Positions 1 through 7,236 of a DNA stretch of 64,000 nt are shown in pieces. Each line of letters opens with the position of its first letter. Positions within the stretch are counted from its first letter, which is position 1. The position numbers and the translations under genes were made by a program. The stretch lies in NCBI RefSeq assembly GCF_900105455.1, contig NZ_FNSF01000005.1, positions 620,001-684,000 on the forward strand, given 5' to 3'. A model generated the notes under the pieces. It saw only the letters and a program-made list of their open reading frames with translations, was not told where the DNA came from and did not search any database. The DNA comes from Tenacibaculum sp. MAR_2009_124 (GTDB lineage: Bacteria > Bacteroidota > Bacteroidia > Flavobacteriales > Flavobacteriaceae).

Positions 1-310
1 GAGTCAATTTCGTGTTAGATGACAAATCTAAATTTCCTAATTCGTTATTTGAACAATTAAGTTTGGTTATGTTTATAAAAGCTTCAATCCCCTCTAAAGA
101 ATTGATCATAGAACTTACACACTCAATACCACCTCTAAAGGTATTCGCTTCTGATACTTGAATTTCATTATCACCATTGGTGTTAATAGCTGTATTATTG
201 ACCAAATACTCTTTAAACTTTTGATCTGGGATGTTTACAATTTCATTCGCATGTAAAAAAGAGATTGAGAATAGGGAAATTAAAATAGTGAGTAGTTTAA
301 TGTTTTTCAC
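1..310 (-). CDS. Leucine-rich-repeat secreted protein, 3' end outside window
   Basis: The frame is open from a GTG at 308-310 to the window edge, so only about 103 N-terminal residues are seen. It begins with a signal peptide (KNIKLLTILISLFSISFLHA) followed by NEIVNIPDQKFKEYLV and an NTNGDNEIQVSEA stretch nearly identical in pattern to the N-terminus of the LRR gene at 913-2169. The first LRR unit (LNCSNNELGNLDLSSNTKL) follows. It is therefore a paralogue of that gene and probably an exported, cell-surface LRR protein. The function is unknown. The GTG start is inferred because no in-frame ATG precedes the signal peptide and the next paralogue also appears to use GTG. Confidence 0.75.
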   Translation of the reverse strand, partial: MKNIKLLTILISLFSISFLHANEIVNIPDQKFKEYLVNNTAINTNGDNEIQVSEANTFRGGIECVSSMINSLEGIEAFINITKLNCSNNELGNLDLSSNTKLT

Positions 311-544
311 AATAAATTTAAATTAATATATGTTAAATAATAGGTTGATTTTCATTCAATAAGTGCGCAGATATTTAGTAAAGGGAAAACTTTACTATCT
401 TTTTTTCTAATAAAACGGAGTTCACAGTAGGCTTAAGACGACCTAATATCATATACCAATTGAAATTACTGGTATAATTTTAAATTGCTTTTTTAATAGT
501 TGCTTGTTAGTTTTTTTCTTTAGTTTTCAATAAATACAACTCTC

Positions 545-742
545 TCACCGATGTCGATGTACTTCGTTTAAGAAAGTCATCTCAGAAACTCGCACTCGAT
601 CATTATCATTCGGATGCATGCCTATTGAACCCAATACTATTTCTTTGATTCTAGTTTTAGAAATATCAACTATTTCATTGGCTATTGTGGTTAAAGTGAA
701 GAGGAAAAGGGGGAGGGTAAATAGTAGTTTTTTAGTTTTCAC
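545..742 (-). pseudogene. Truncated N-terminal remnant of an LRR-family secreted protein
   Basis: From a GTG at 740-742 the frame reads KTKKLLFTLPLFLFTLTTIA (signal peptide) and then NEIVDISKTRIKEIVLGSIG, followed by a diverged NDNDRVRVSE that matches the IVNVPDxxFKNYL...NDNEIQVSEA region of its two neighbours. The reading frame stops after 65 codons, before any leucine-rich repeat. It is the middle member of three tandem paralogues and is best read as a broken copy. A short secreted peptide cannot be excluded. An in-frame extension upstream exists but adds a charged, non-signal sequence. Confidence 0.6.
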
Positions 743-863
743 AATTCTTCTTTTGATTATTCTAATTTTGGTAAAAATATCCTTATCCGAACCGAACAAT
801 TCCTATCATTACGTTAAAATTTCAATTTTAACTGTTAATGTTTTTAACCCTAAATTTAGGCAT

Positions 864-890
864 AAAAAAAGCCCCTGATATTTCAGAGGC
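864..890 (-). terminator. Intrinsic terminator of the LRR gene
   Basis: An 8-bp stem (GCCTCTGA/TCAGGGGC with one G-U pair, loop AATA) at 871-890 is followed on the minus strand by a run of seven T at 864-870. It lies 22 bp past the stop codon of the LRR gene at 913. Confidence 0.8.
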
Positions 891-912
891 TTACTTAAAT
901 TAAACTAACAAG

Positions 913-2169
913 TTAGCTCTTAAATATTTTTTTGACAGCTACTTTTTTGTCAGTACCAGTAATTTTCACAATATAAACACCTTCCGATATATGAGACATA
1001 TCAATTAACATATCCTTTGTATTAAGAATTTCTTGCCCAGTAATATTAAAGATTGCACAACTCTCAAAAGTTGAATAATCTTCCACTTCAATTGATAGTA
1101 GATCTTTTACCGGGTTAGGAGTTATTTGAATATCATTGCTAAATGATAAATCATACACAGAAGCCGTTGCACATTGCACATTAAAAGTAACCGAATCGTC
1201 GACATTCCAGTCAGAACGATTGTTTACTAATCCCAAATTACCTACTTGAATACAAGTTAAATTCGGATTGTTATATGCTCTCAATTGTGTTAATTTAATA
1301 TTATTACCATTCTTTAAGTTTAGAGAATGTAACTCCGTTCCATGACAGGTTAGTCGCTCTAAGTTTATATTCGCCGATAAATCTAAATCACGTACTTTAG
1401 TTCTGGCACAATACAACACCTTTAAAGCTGTATTATTACTTAAATCTAACTCACTTATAGCATTGTTTCCACAAGAAAAAACAGAAAGGTTGCGGTTATT
1501 TAAGGTATTAATTAAATCTAGTTCATTTTGACCGCAGGCAAGTGTTATAAGATTGGTATTATGAGAAATATCTAAGCTTCGCAATCTGTTAGAAGAACAA
1601 GACAAAATTCTTAGCTCCAAATTCTTACTCAAATCTAAGTTCGTCAATTTATTTTGTCGAATCCATAGGTGATTAAGCATAACATTATTCGTTACATCGA
1701 TAGACGATAAGTCGTTATCGTATATCATCAAATAATTTAATTTGGTATTTCGAGTTACATCAATAGAACTAATGCTCGTTCTGTTACATGATAAAGACCT
1801 TAATTCTAAATTATTAGTAACGTCTAAGCTCGTCAAATTGTTTCTTCCACACCTTAACCATGTTAGCTTGGTGTTTTGCGATACATCCAAAGATGTTAAT
1901 GAGTTTTTTGAACAGTCTAATTCTTTCAAGTTTATAAAAGCTTCAATACCTTTTAAATCCTGAATACCTAAACTATGACAATTAATTTTTCCAGAAAATG
2001 CATTTGCTTCTGAAACTTGAATTTCGTTATCATTGTTCGTATTTATTGCTTCGTTTCCGATTAAATAGTTCTTAAAACTTGTATCAGGAACGTTTACAAT
2101 ACTGTTAGATTGTCCTGCCACTATGTTTAAATATAGCAGCAAATTTAGTAGTAAAAAATTGGTTTTCAA
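913..2169 (-). CDS. Secreted leucine-rich-repeat protein with T9SS sorting tail
   Basis: 418 residues. Residues 1-19 form a signal peptide (MKTNFLLLNLLLYLNIVAGQ). Residues about 70-320 carry roughly a dozen 21-residue repeats of the form LxSLDVTxNxxLxxLxCxxN, the bacterial LRR type common in Bacteroidetes surface proteins. Residues about 345-418 (from ITPNPVKDLLSIEV to VKKIFKS) are a type-A Por secretion C-terminal sorting domain, so export should be by the type IX system with cleavage of the tail. Such proteins usually take part in protein-protein contact or adhesion, but no partner is shown here. Two related genes or remnants lie immediately downstream, which indicates local tandem duplication. 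Confidence 0.85.
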   Translation of the reverse strand: MKTNFLLLNLLLYLNIVAGQSNSIVNVPDTSFKNYLIGNEAINTNNDNEIQVSEANAFSGKINCHSLGIQDLKGIEAFINLKELDCSKNSLTSLDVSQNTKLTWLRCGRNNLTSLDVTNNLELRSLSCNRTSISSIDVTRNTKLNYLMIYDNDLSSIDVTNNVMLNHLWIRQNKLTNLDLSKNLELRILSCSSNRLRSLDISHNTNLITLACGQNELDLINTLNNRNLSVFSCGNNAISELDLSNNTALKVLYCARTKVRDLDLSANINLERLTCHGTELHSLNLKNGNNIKLTQLRAYNNPNLTCIQVGNLGLVNNRSDWNVDDSVTFNVQCATASVYDLSFSNDIQITPNPVKDLLSIEVEDYSTFESCAIFNITGQEILNTKDMLIDMSHISEGVYIVKITGTDKKVAVKKIFKS

Positions 2170-2252
2170 TGTAGTAATCTTAAGGGGTTTGAGGACCCAA
2201 AACTACTTCTTAAGAAGATTTAAAAACCACTTAAAGTGTTAAAATTTTAGAG

Positions 2253-2939
2253 TTATTTGTTAAAGTTTTCTATCTGAACTTTATCTATAATAGTATCCAT
2301 TTTTTCTTTCGGAATAAATCCTTTTAACATGAAAAATGCACCAAAAACAATCAATAAAACTCCCATACCTCTTTTTATTCTATAGATAACTAGTGGAGTT
2401 AATTTACTCTTTAATTTTTTTGCTAGGAGAATTTTCATCAAATCGGCAAAAGCATATCCAAAAATTACGATTACGAAATACCAAAAAATAGAAACAGGAT
2501 TCATATTTAACGTAGGTCCAACAACTACCATAATACCAAGCCATCCCGCTAACACACCAATATTGATAAAGTTTAGTAAAAACCCGTTTAAAAATAATTT
2601 GAAGTAATTATTCGCCTTGGGAACCTCAACTTGATCGTGATCAACTTCTTTTTTATTACTCTTATCTAAATATGTTATTATACCATACACGATAAGAATA
2701 AGCCCCCCAATTAAAAATAATCGAGGGTCATCCTTTATTTTTTCTAATAGATTTCTACTGCCATAATAGGCGATCATTATAAAACTTACATCGCCCAAAA
2801 TAACGCCAATATCAAAAACTATTGCTGCTCTGGCACCTTTAAGGATACTTGTTTTTAAAAGCATAAAAAACACTGGCCCTATCATGAAAGCCATAAAGAC
2901 ACCTACAAAAAAAGCGTTTTTAAAAGTATAAAAATCCAT
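2253..2939 (-). CDS. LysE/RhtB-type membrane exporter
   Basis: 228 residues, about the usual size for the LysE superfamily. The N-terminus (FFVGVFMAFMIGPVFFMLLK) carries the family pattern in which a GP-containing first helix is followed by a basic KGARAA loop. About six membrane segments are visible, with a charged loop around residues 85-110 (KSNKKEVDHDQVEV). Members export amino acids or related small molecules in exchange for protons. The substrate here cannot be told. It lies 16 bp downstream of the ferredoxin-type reductase gene and could be cotranscribed with it. Confidence 0.75.
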   Translation of the reverse strand: MDFYTFKNAFFVGVFMAFMIGPVFFMLLKTSILKGARAAIVFDIGVILGDVSFIMIAYYGSRNLLEKIKDDPRLFLIGGLILIVYGIITYLDKSNKKEVDHDQVEVPKANNYFKLFLNGFLLNFINIGVLAGWLGIMVVVGPTLNMNPVSIFWYFVIVIFGYAFADLMKILLAKKLKSKLTPLVIYRIKRGMGVLLIVFGAFFMLKGFIPKEKMDTIIDKVQIENFNK

Positions 2940-2955
2940 TTACTATTTTTTTTAT

Positions 2956-3999
2956 CTAAACCTCATCATAATCAACTGAAATTTGCTCAGTTGTTGGATG
3001 TGCAACACAAGTGAGTACTAATCCTTCTTCCAACTCATCATCAGTTAAAATAGAATTTTTAGTCATTATTGCCTTTCCTTTAGTAACCTTAGCGATACAA
3101 CTACTACAAACTCCACCCTGACATGAGTATGGAACATCTAATTTATTACGTAATCCAGCAGCCAAAATTGTATCTGATTGCTTCATTGTAAAGGTTGTTT
3201 CCTCATCATCAACCAAAACTGTTATTTCAGTTTCTCCTTCCTTTACCTGACTTGTATTTTCTTCAGAAGTAGACGCAGTAAACAATTCATAATTAACAGC
3301 ATCTTTACTTAAACCGTTTTCTAGTAATGTTTCCGAAGCAATCGTTATCATTTCTTCAGGACCACATAAAAATGCCTGATTAAACTGAATTCCCTTGTAA
3401 GTATTTTTAATAAAATAATTCACATGCCCTTTATCTATTCTGCCAAATAGAGCATTATCATCACGTTCTCTACTAAATACATAATGTACCTTTAAACGCT
3501 CAGCGTATTTATTGCTTAAATCATTTAACTCATTATAAAAAATAGTATCTACTTTACTTTTATTTCCATATACCAAAGTAAAATTTGCACTTGAATCCTC
3601 TAAAGTAGCTTTCACCATAGAAAGAACAGGTGTAATTCCACTTCCTGCGGCAATTCCAATATAATTCTTTCCAGTTTCAGGCTCTAAAATAAACTTCCCT
3701 TCTGGCTCAGATACTTCTAGCTGATCTCCATTATTTAATTGGGTAGTTGCATACGTTGAAAATTTTCCGTTTTCAACAGCCTTAACCGCTACTTTTAATT
3801 CTCCACTACTTGGCGATGAACAAATTGAATATGCCCTTCTTACATCTTCTCCATTAATTTCCTTCTTTAAGGTTACATATTGACCTGCTTCAAATGAAAA
3901 CTTATCCTTCAATTCTTGAGGAATGTCAAATACAATAGAAACGGCATCTGCTGTTTCCTTAATAACTTCTTTAATAAGTAGTTTATAGAATTTTGCCAT
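2956..3999 (-). CDS. PaaE-like FAD/NAD(P)H and 2Fe-2S oxidoreductase
   Basis: 347 residues from the ATG at 3999 (MAKFYKLL). A longer frame reaching 4161 would overlap the divergent padR gene and adds a non-conserved hydrophobic stretch, so I reject it. Domains in order: FAD-binding barrel (residues about 5-105, with the RRAYSIC flavin motif at 54-60), NAD(P)-binding domain (about 113-235, GIAAGSGITP at 115-124 and CGPEEM at 212-217), and a plant-type ferredoxin domain (about 255-347) with cluster cysteines 293, 298, 301 and 331. This order matches the electron-transfer subunit of phenylacetyl-CoA epoxidase and related reductases that pass electrons from NADPH to an oxygenase or desaturase. 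No paa genes are nearby, so the physiological partner is unknown. Confidence 0.85.
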   Translation of the reverse strand: MAKFYKLLIKEVIKETADAVSIVFDIPQELKDKFSFEAGQYVTLKKEINGEDVRRAYSICSSPSSGELKVAVKAVENGKFSTYATTQLNNGDQLEVSEPEGKFILEPETGKNYIGIAAGSGITPVLSMVKATLEDSSANFTLVYGNKSKVDTIFYNELNDLSNKYAERLKVHYVFSRERDDNALFGRIDKGHVNYFIKNTYKGIQFNQAFLCGPEEMITIASETLLENGLSKDAVNYELFTASTSEENTSQVKEGETEITVLVDDEETTFTMKQSDTILAAGLRNKLDVPYSCQGGVCSSCIAKVTKGKAIMTKNSILTDDELEEGLVLTCVAHPTTEQISVDYDEV

Positions 4000-4092
4000 G
4001 GTATTAGTTATATTCCGCAAAAGTAGTGAACAAATAATGAATTTTTCAAGTAAAATAATACCTAAGAATTTTATACATAAGAAAATTATGTA

Positions 4093-4100
4093 TATATTTG
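4093..4100 (+). promoter_or_regulatory. Promoter -7 box for the padR operon
   Basis: TATATTTG fits the Bacteroidetes sigma-A element TAnnTTTG and lies 20 bp before the ATG at 4121. No clear TTG element is seen at the expected upstream distance. Confidence 0.45.
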
Positions 4101-4120
4101 AAAAGTAAATTAAATATGAA

Positions 4121-4459
4121 ATGGGAAACCAAAAATTGTATAAAGGTTCTTTACAGACCATTATTTTGAGGTTGCTTGCTCAAAAAGATAAGATGTACGG
4201 CTATGAAATCTCGCAAAAGGTTAAGGAATTAACCAAGGGAGAATTGCTGATTACGGAAGGCGCTTTGTATCCTGCTTTGCACAAATTGGAGGCTGAAGGA
4301 CATTTAGAAGTTGAAGTTGCAAAAGTAGGAAACAGGCTGCGCAAATATTATAAGCTTACCGAGCGGGGTTCCAAAGAAACTGTTAATAGACTTTCTCAAA
4401 TGCAGGATTTTATACAAACAATGCAACAATTGGTAAATCCTAAATTAAGTCTTGATTAA
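4121..4459 (+). CDS. PadR-family transcriptional regulator
   Basis: 112 residues with the PadR winged-helix pattern: KGSLQTIILRLLA, MYGYEISQKV, LLITEGALYPALHKLEAEG and the wing RLRKYYKLTERG, followed by a short C-terminal helix. This is the compact PadR-s2 class that acts as a dimer. It begins an apparent four-gene operon (11 bp to the next gene) with three paralogous membrane proteins. In other bacteria PadR genes are often paired with membrane proteins carrying an N-terminal HAAS-type domain, and the same arrangement is seen here. It probably autoregulates this operon (inference). Confidence 0.88.
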   Translation: MGNQKLYKGSLQTIILRLLAQKDKMYGYEISQKVKELTKGELLITEGALYPALHKLEAEGHLEVEVAKVGNRLRKYYKLTERGSKETVNRLSQMQDFIQTMQQLVNPKLSLD

Positions 4460-4470
4460 AAAACGCAGCT

Positions 4471-5115
4471 ATGGAATTGACAACACTTCAAACACAAAAA
4501 ATTGAAAATTATTTAGATAACAAAGGAATTTATTATGTTGATATTAGAATTGAAATCTTAGATCATTTAGTTACTGATATTGAGTTTCAATTGAAAAACG
4601 ACGTTTCTTTTGAAAAAGCTTTTTCTGAATCAACAATGAAATGGAACTCTTCATTAGTCGATACTTCAAGTTATCATATTGGATATGTTTACTCCAAACC
4701 CAAATTTGTAATTGAAAAGTTGAAAACACTTATTAAATGGCATAACTTCAAAATTATGGGAGTTTTAACACTGTTTATTATGATCAGACCATTCATAAGG
4801 CCAACACCGTTAATAAGTGCGGAATTGATAAACAAAACTTTAGGTTATCTTATTTATTTTCAATCATTACTTTTATTAATTGGTTATGCTATTATCTTAA
4901 AAAGTAAAATAAAAACCAGCTATCGATTTATTTATCAATCACAGATTCTTGGCTACTTATTTATACCATTAGTCTTTACTATCTCGCCAGCTGCAAAAAA
5001 CGGAAATCTAGATGCAGCTATATTTATGTTCTTTTCTATGAGCATCTTTGTTTTTATTCTCGGAATAAAAGTTTTTAGAAAACATTTAGAATTTGTTAAA
5101 ATGAATATTGCATGA
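4471..5115 (+). CDS. PadR-associated membrane protein, paralogue 1
   Basis: 214 residues. The cytoplasmic N-terminus reads MELTTLQTQKIENYLDNKGI and then YVDIRIEILDHLVTDIE, a motif shared with the next two genes. The C-terminal half has about four membrane helices from residue 90 on. The small acidic N-terminal helical domain followed by membrane helices resembles HAAS-domain signalling proteins found beside PadR regulators, but I base this on architecture and context only. It may sense a membrane or cell-envelope state and influence PadR. It ends in an ATGA overlap with the next gene. Confidence 0.7.
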   Translation: MELTTLQTQKIENYLDNKGIYYVDIRIEILDHLVTDIEFQLKNDVSFEKAFSESTMKWNSSLVDTSSYHIGYVYSKPKFVIEKLKTLIKWHNFKIMGVLTLFIMIRPFIRPTPLISAELINKTLGYLIYFQSLLLLIGYAIILKSKIKTSYRFIYQSQILGYLFIPLVFTISPAAKNGNLDAAIFMFFSMSIFVFILGIKVFRKHLEFVKMNIA

Positions 5116-5780
5116 TGGAATTGACCAAACTTCAAATACAGCAAATCAATAATTTTTTGGAAGCCATTGGAGTTGAATACGTCGATATACGCTTTGAAAT
5201 GGTGGATCATATTGCCAGTGAAATAGAAGGTACCGTGCCAGATTTAGATACTTTTTTTAAGAATAATCGACTTCAGACTCCTTTTTTAAAATACATGCTG
5301 AGTAAAAAGAACGCCTACAAAAAGAAATACGATCGTATTGTAAAAAGAAAACTATGGTCAGAATCCTTAGTTATTTTAAAGGATATAGGTATCCAAGCTC
5401 TGAAGCCTTGGAATATGCTCATAATTTCTTTAGCTGTGGTAATTAATTACTTTGTAAGTTCTCTTGAAACTAATTATGCTCTCATTTTTCCAGTAACGGC
5501 TTTGTTGGCATATTACAGTTACAACTATTTAGTAACTAAAAACTTTAAAAAGCGTTACGGTAAATTAAAAATTGTTCACTCTTATTCATTTGTAAGCAGT
5601 ACAATTGCTTTTATATTATATCAGTTTTACATTCCTTTTCAGAGAAAGCCTATAGAAACTACTTGGAATGCCAATTTCTATTACACACTATTGCTATGTT
5701 TTTTTGTCATTTTTATTGTTGGAAGTAGTTTTATTTCAAGAATGGAAAGCATTGAAAACAAATACAAACAATTAATTTAA
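5112..5780 (+). CDS. PadR-associated membrane protein, paralogue 2
   Basis: 222 residues from the ATGATG at 5112. The second ATG at 5115 gives MELTKLQIQQ, which matches the starts of both paralogues and may be the true start. The shared motif is YVDIRFEMVDHIASEIE at residues about 22-38. Membrane segments are seen at about residues 100-120, 125-145, 155-175 and 185-210. It overlaps the previous gene by 4 bp, which suggests translational coupling. The function is unknown; see the neighbouring padR gene. Confidence 0.7.
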   Translation: MMELTKLQIQQINNFLEAIGVEYVDIRFEMVDHIASEIEGTVPDLDTFFKNNRLQTPFLKYMLSKKNAYKKKYDRIVKRKLWSESLVILKDIGIQALKPWNMLIISLAVVINYFVSSLETNYALIFPVTALLAYYSYNYLVTKNFKKRYGKLKIVHSYSFVSSTIAFILYQFYIPFQRKPIETTWNANFYYTLLLCFFVIFIVGSSFISRMESIENKYKQLI

Positions 5781-5785
5781 TCGCT

Positions 5786-6490
5786 ATGGAATTAACCAAT
5801 CAACAAATTGATCAACTATACGAATTCACAAGGAAACACTATGTTGAACATTATGATTTACGAACAGAATTAGTTGATCATCTTGCCAACGACATTGAGA
5901 ATATTAGGAAAGAGGATAAAAACTTATCTTTTAAAAAGGCTTTGGACATATCATTTAAAAAGTTCGGAGTTTTTGGATTCATGAATATAGTAGAGCAAAA
6001 ACAAAATCAATTAACTAAAAAGTATGTTAACATACTTATAAACTTCACAAAACAATGGTTTCAACTACCTAAAATTATACTTACCATTGCAGGAATCTTT
6101 ATTTTTTATAAGATTCAGGAATTCAAAAATTCTTATAACATCTATTTCGGCTCACTATTTTTTCTACTTATTATTCAATCTATTATGATGATTGTAAACA
6201 AGCAAAAACTGAAAAAGAAGCACAAAATAAGTGGTAAGAAATGGATGCTTGAAGAGATACTTCAAGTACAAGGAGTCGTTAACTTTTCTTTTTTATTATT
6301 AAACCTTTCTCAATTTTTTTCCATTGGTAGCAAAAATTTTGTTCACACCTCTGAGCCAATAAGAGTGCTACTTGCATTTTTTATGGTTGCGGCAATCATT
6401 CTTACCTTTATAGCCTTGTATCTTATTCCAAAAAAATCTGAAGAGCTATTAAAAAAGCACTATCCTGAATATGAACTAGAACTTACTTAA
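5786..6490 (+). CDS. PadR-associated membrane protein, paralogue 3
   Basis: 234 residues. The N-terminal motif is HYDLRTELVDHLANDIE, followed by a KAL...FG region and four membrane helices (about residues 90-110, 115-135, 165-185 and 195-215). It starts 5 bp after the preceding gene, as the last member of the padR operon. Its 3' end overlaps the 3' end of the convergent rsmI gene by 8 bp, so no terminator fits between them. The three copies keep only the DIRxExxDH core, so the duplication is old. Confidence 0.7.
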   Translation: MELTNQQIDQLYEFTRKHYVEHYDLRTELVDHLANDIENIRKEDKNLSFKKALDISFKKFGVFGFMNIVEQKQNQLTKKYVNILINFTKQWFQLPKIILTIAGIFIFYKIQEFKNSYNIYFGSLFFLLIIQSIMMIVNKQKLKKKHKISGKKWMLEEILQVQGVVNFSFLLLNLSQFFSIGSKNFVHTSEPIRVLLAFFMVAAIILTFIALYLIPKKSEELLKKHYPEYELELT

Positions 6491-7160
6491 CTTTCTTACC
6501 ATCAACAATTATAACAATCTCACCTTTAGCGGGCTTCTCAGTATAATATGATAGAATTTCTTTTACATTTCCTCGTTTGGTTTCTTCAAATAATTTCGTC
6601 AGTTCTCTAGATACAGAAACCTCTCGGTCTTCACCAAAGTATTCCGCAAAATGACCTAAGGTTTTTAGGAGTTTATGAGGACTTTCGTAAAATATCATCG
6701 TTCTTGTTTCATCCGCCAAAAACTTCAATCTGGTTTGTCTTCCCTTTTTTACAGGTAAAAAACCTTCGAAAACAAATTTATCATTTGGTAATCCAGAATT
6801 CACTAAAGCAGGAACAAAAGCAGTTGCTCCAGGTAAACATTCGATATCAATATTATTTTGAATACAAGCACGAGACAGTAAAAAACCAGGATCTGAAATT
6901 GCAGGGGTTCCCGCATCTGAAATCAGAGCAAAAGTTTCTCCACTTTGTAAACGTTTTACAACAGTATTTACCGTTTTATGCTCATTGTGCATATGATGTG
7001 ATTGCATATGTGTAGATATTTCAAAATGCTTTAATAGCTTACCGCTAGTACGAGTATCTTCCGCTAAAATAACATCTACTTCTTTCAGAACTTTTATCGC
7101 TCTGAACGTTATGTCCTCTAAATTCCCAATAGGCGTTGGAACTATAAATAATTTGCTCAT
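6483..7160 (-). CDS. rsmI: 16S rRNA (cytidine(1402)-2'-O)-methyltransferase RsmI
   Basis: 225 residues, slightly shorter than the E. coli enzyme because the C-terminal extension is missing, as is usual in Flavobacteriaceae. Diagnostic stretches are PTPIGNLEDITFRAI, AEDTRTSGKLLKHF and SDAGTPAISDPG, the SAM-binding tetrapyrrole-methylase fold. The enzyme 2'-O-methylates C1402 in the ribosomal P site. It is divergent from dxs with only 76 bp between the two start codons. Confidence 0.93.
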   Translation of the reverse strand: MSKLFIVPTPIGNLEDITFRAIKVLKEVDVILAEDTRTSGKLLKHFEISTHMQSHHMHNEHKTVNTVVKRLQSGETFALISDAGTPAISDPGFLLSRACIQNNIDIECLPGATAFVPALVNSGLPNDKFVFEGFLPVKKGRQTRLKFLADETRTMIFYESPHKLLKTLGHFAEYFGEDREVSVSRELTKLFEETKRGNVKEILSYYTEKPAKGEIVIIVDGKKVK

Positions 7161-7164
7161 AGGG

Positions 7165-7172
7165 CAAAACTA
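7165..7172 (-). promoter_or_regulatory. Promoter -7 box for rsmI
   Basis: TAGTTTTG on the minus strand fits TAnnTTTG and ends only 4 bp before the rsmI ATG. If it is used, the transcript would be leaderless or nearly so. The matching TTG element is not obvious. Confidence 0.4.
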
Positions 7173-7201
7173 CAAAGTTTTATGCTTTCATTTAGTAAAT
7201 A

Positions 7202-7231
7202 TTGATCTCATCATTGCTTTTTGTACTTTTG
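7202..7231 (+). promoter_or_regulatory. Promoter for dxs
   Basis: TTG at 7202-7204 and TACTTTTG at 7224-7231 are separated by 19 bp, an excellent fit to the Bacteroidetes consensus TTG-N19-TAnnTTTG. Only 5 bp separate the box from the dxs ATG, which predicts a very short or absent leader. Confidence 0.55.
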
Positions 7232-7236
7232 CATCC

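Noticed and set aside
376..406. Hairpin TAGTAAAG/CTTTACTA followed by T-run on the plus strand
   Set aside because: It has terminator form but no plus-strand gene precedes it, so I could not give it a role.
4000..4161. N-terminal extension of the PaaE-like reductase
   Set aside because: It overlaps the divergent padR coding region and adds a non-conserved hydrophobic stretch; MAKFYKLL at 3999 fits the domain start.
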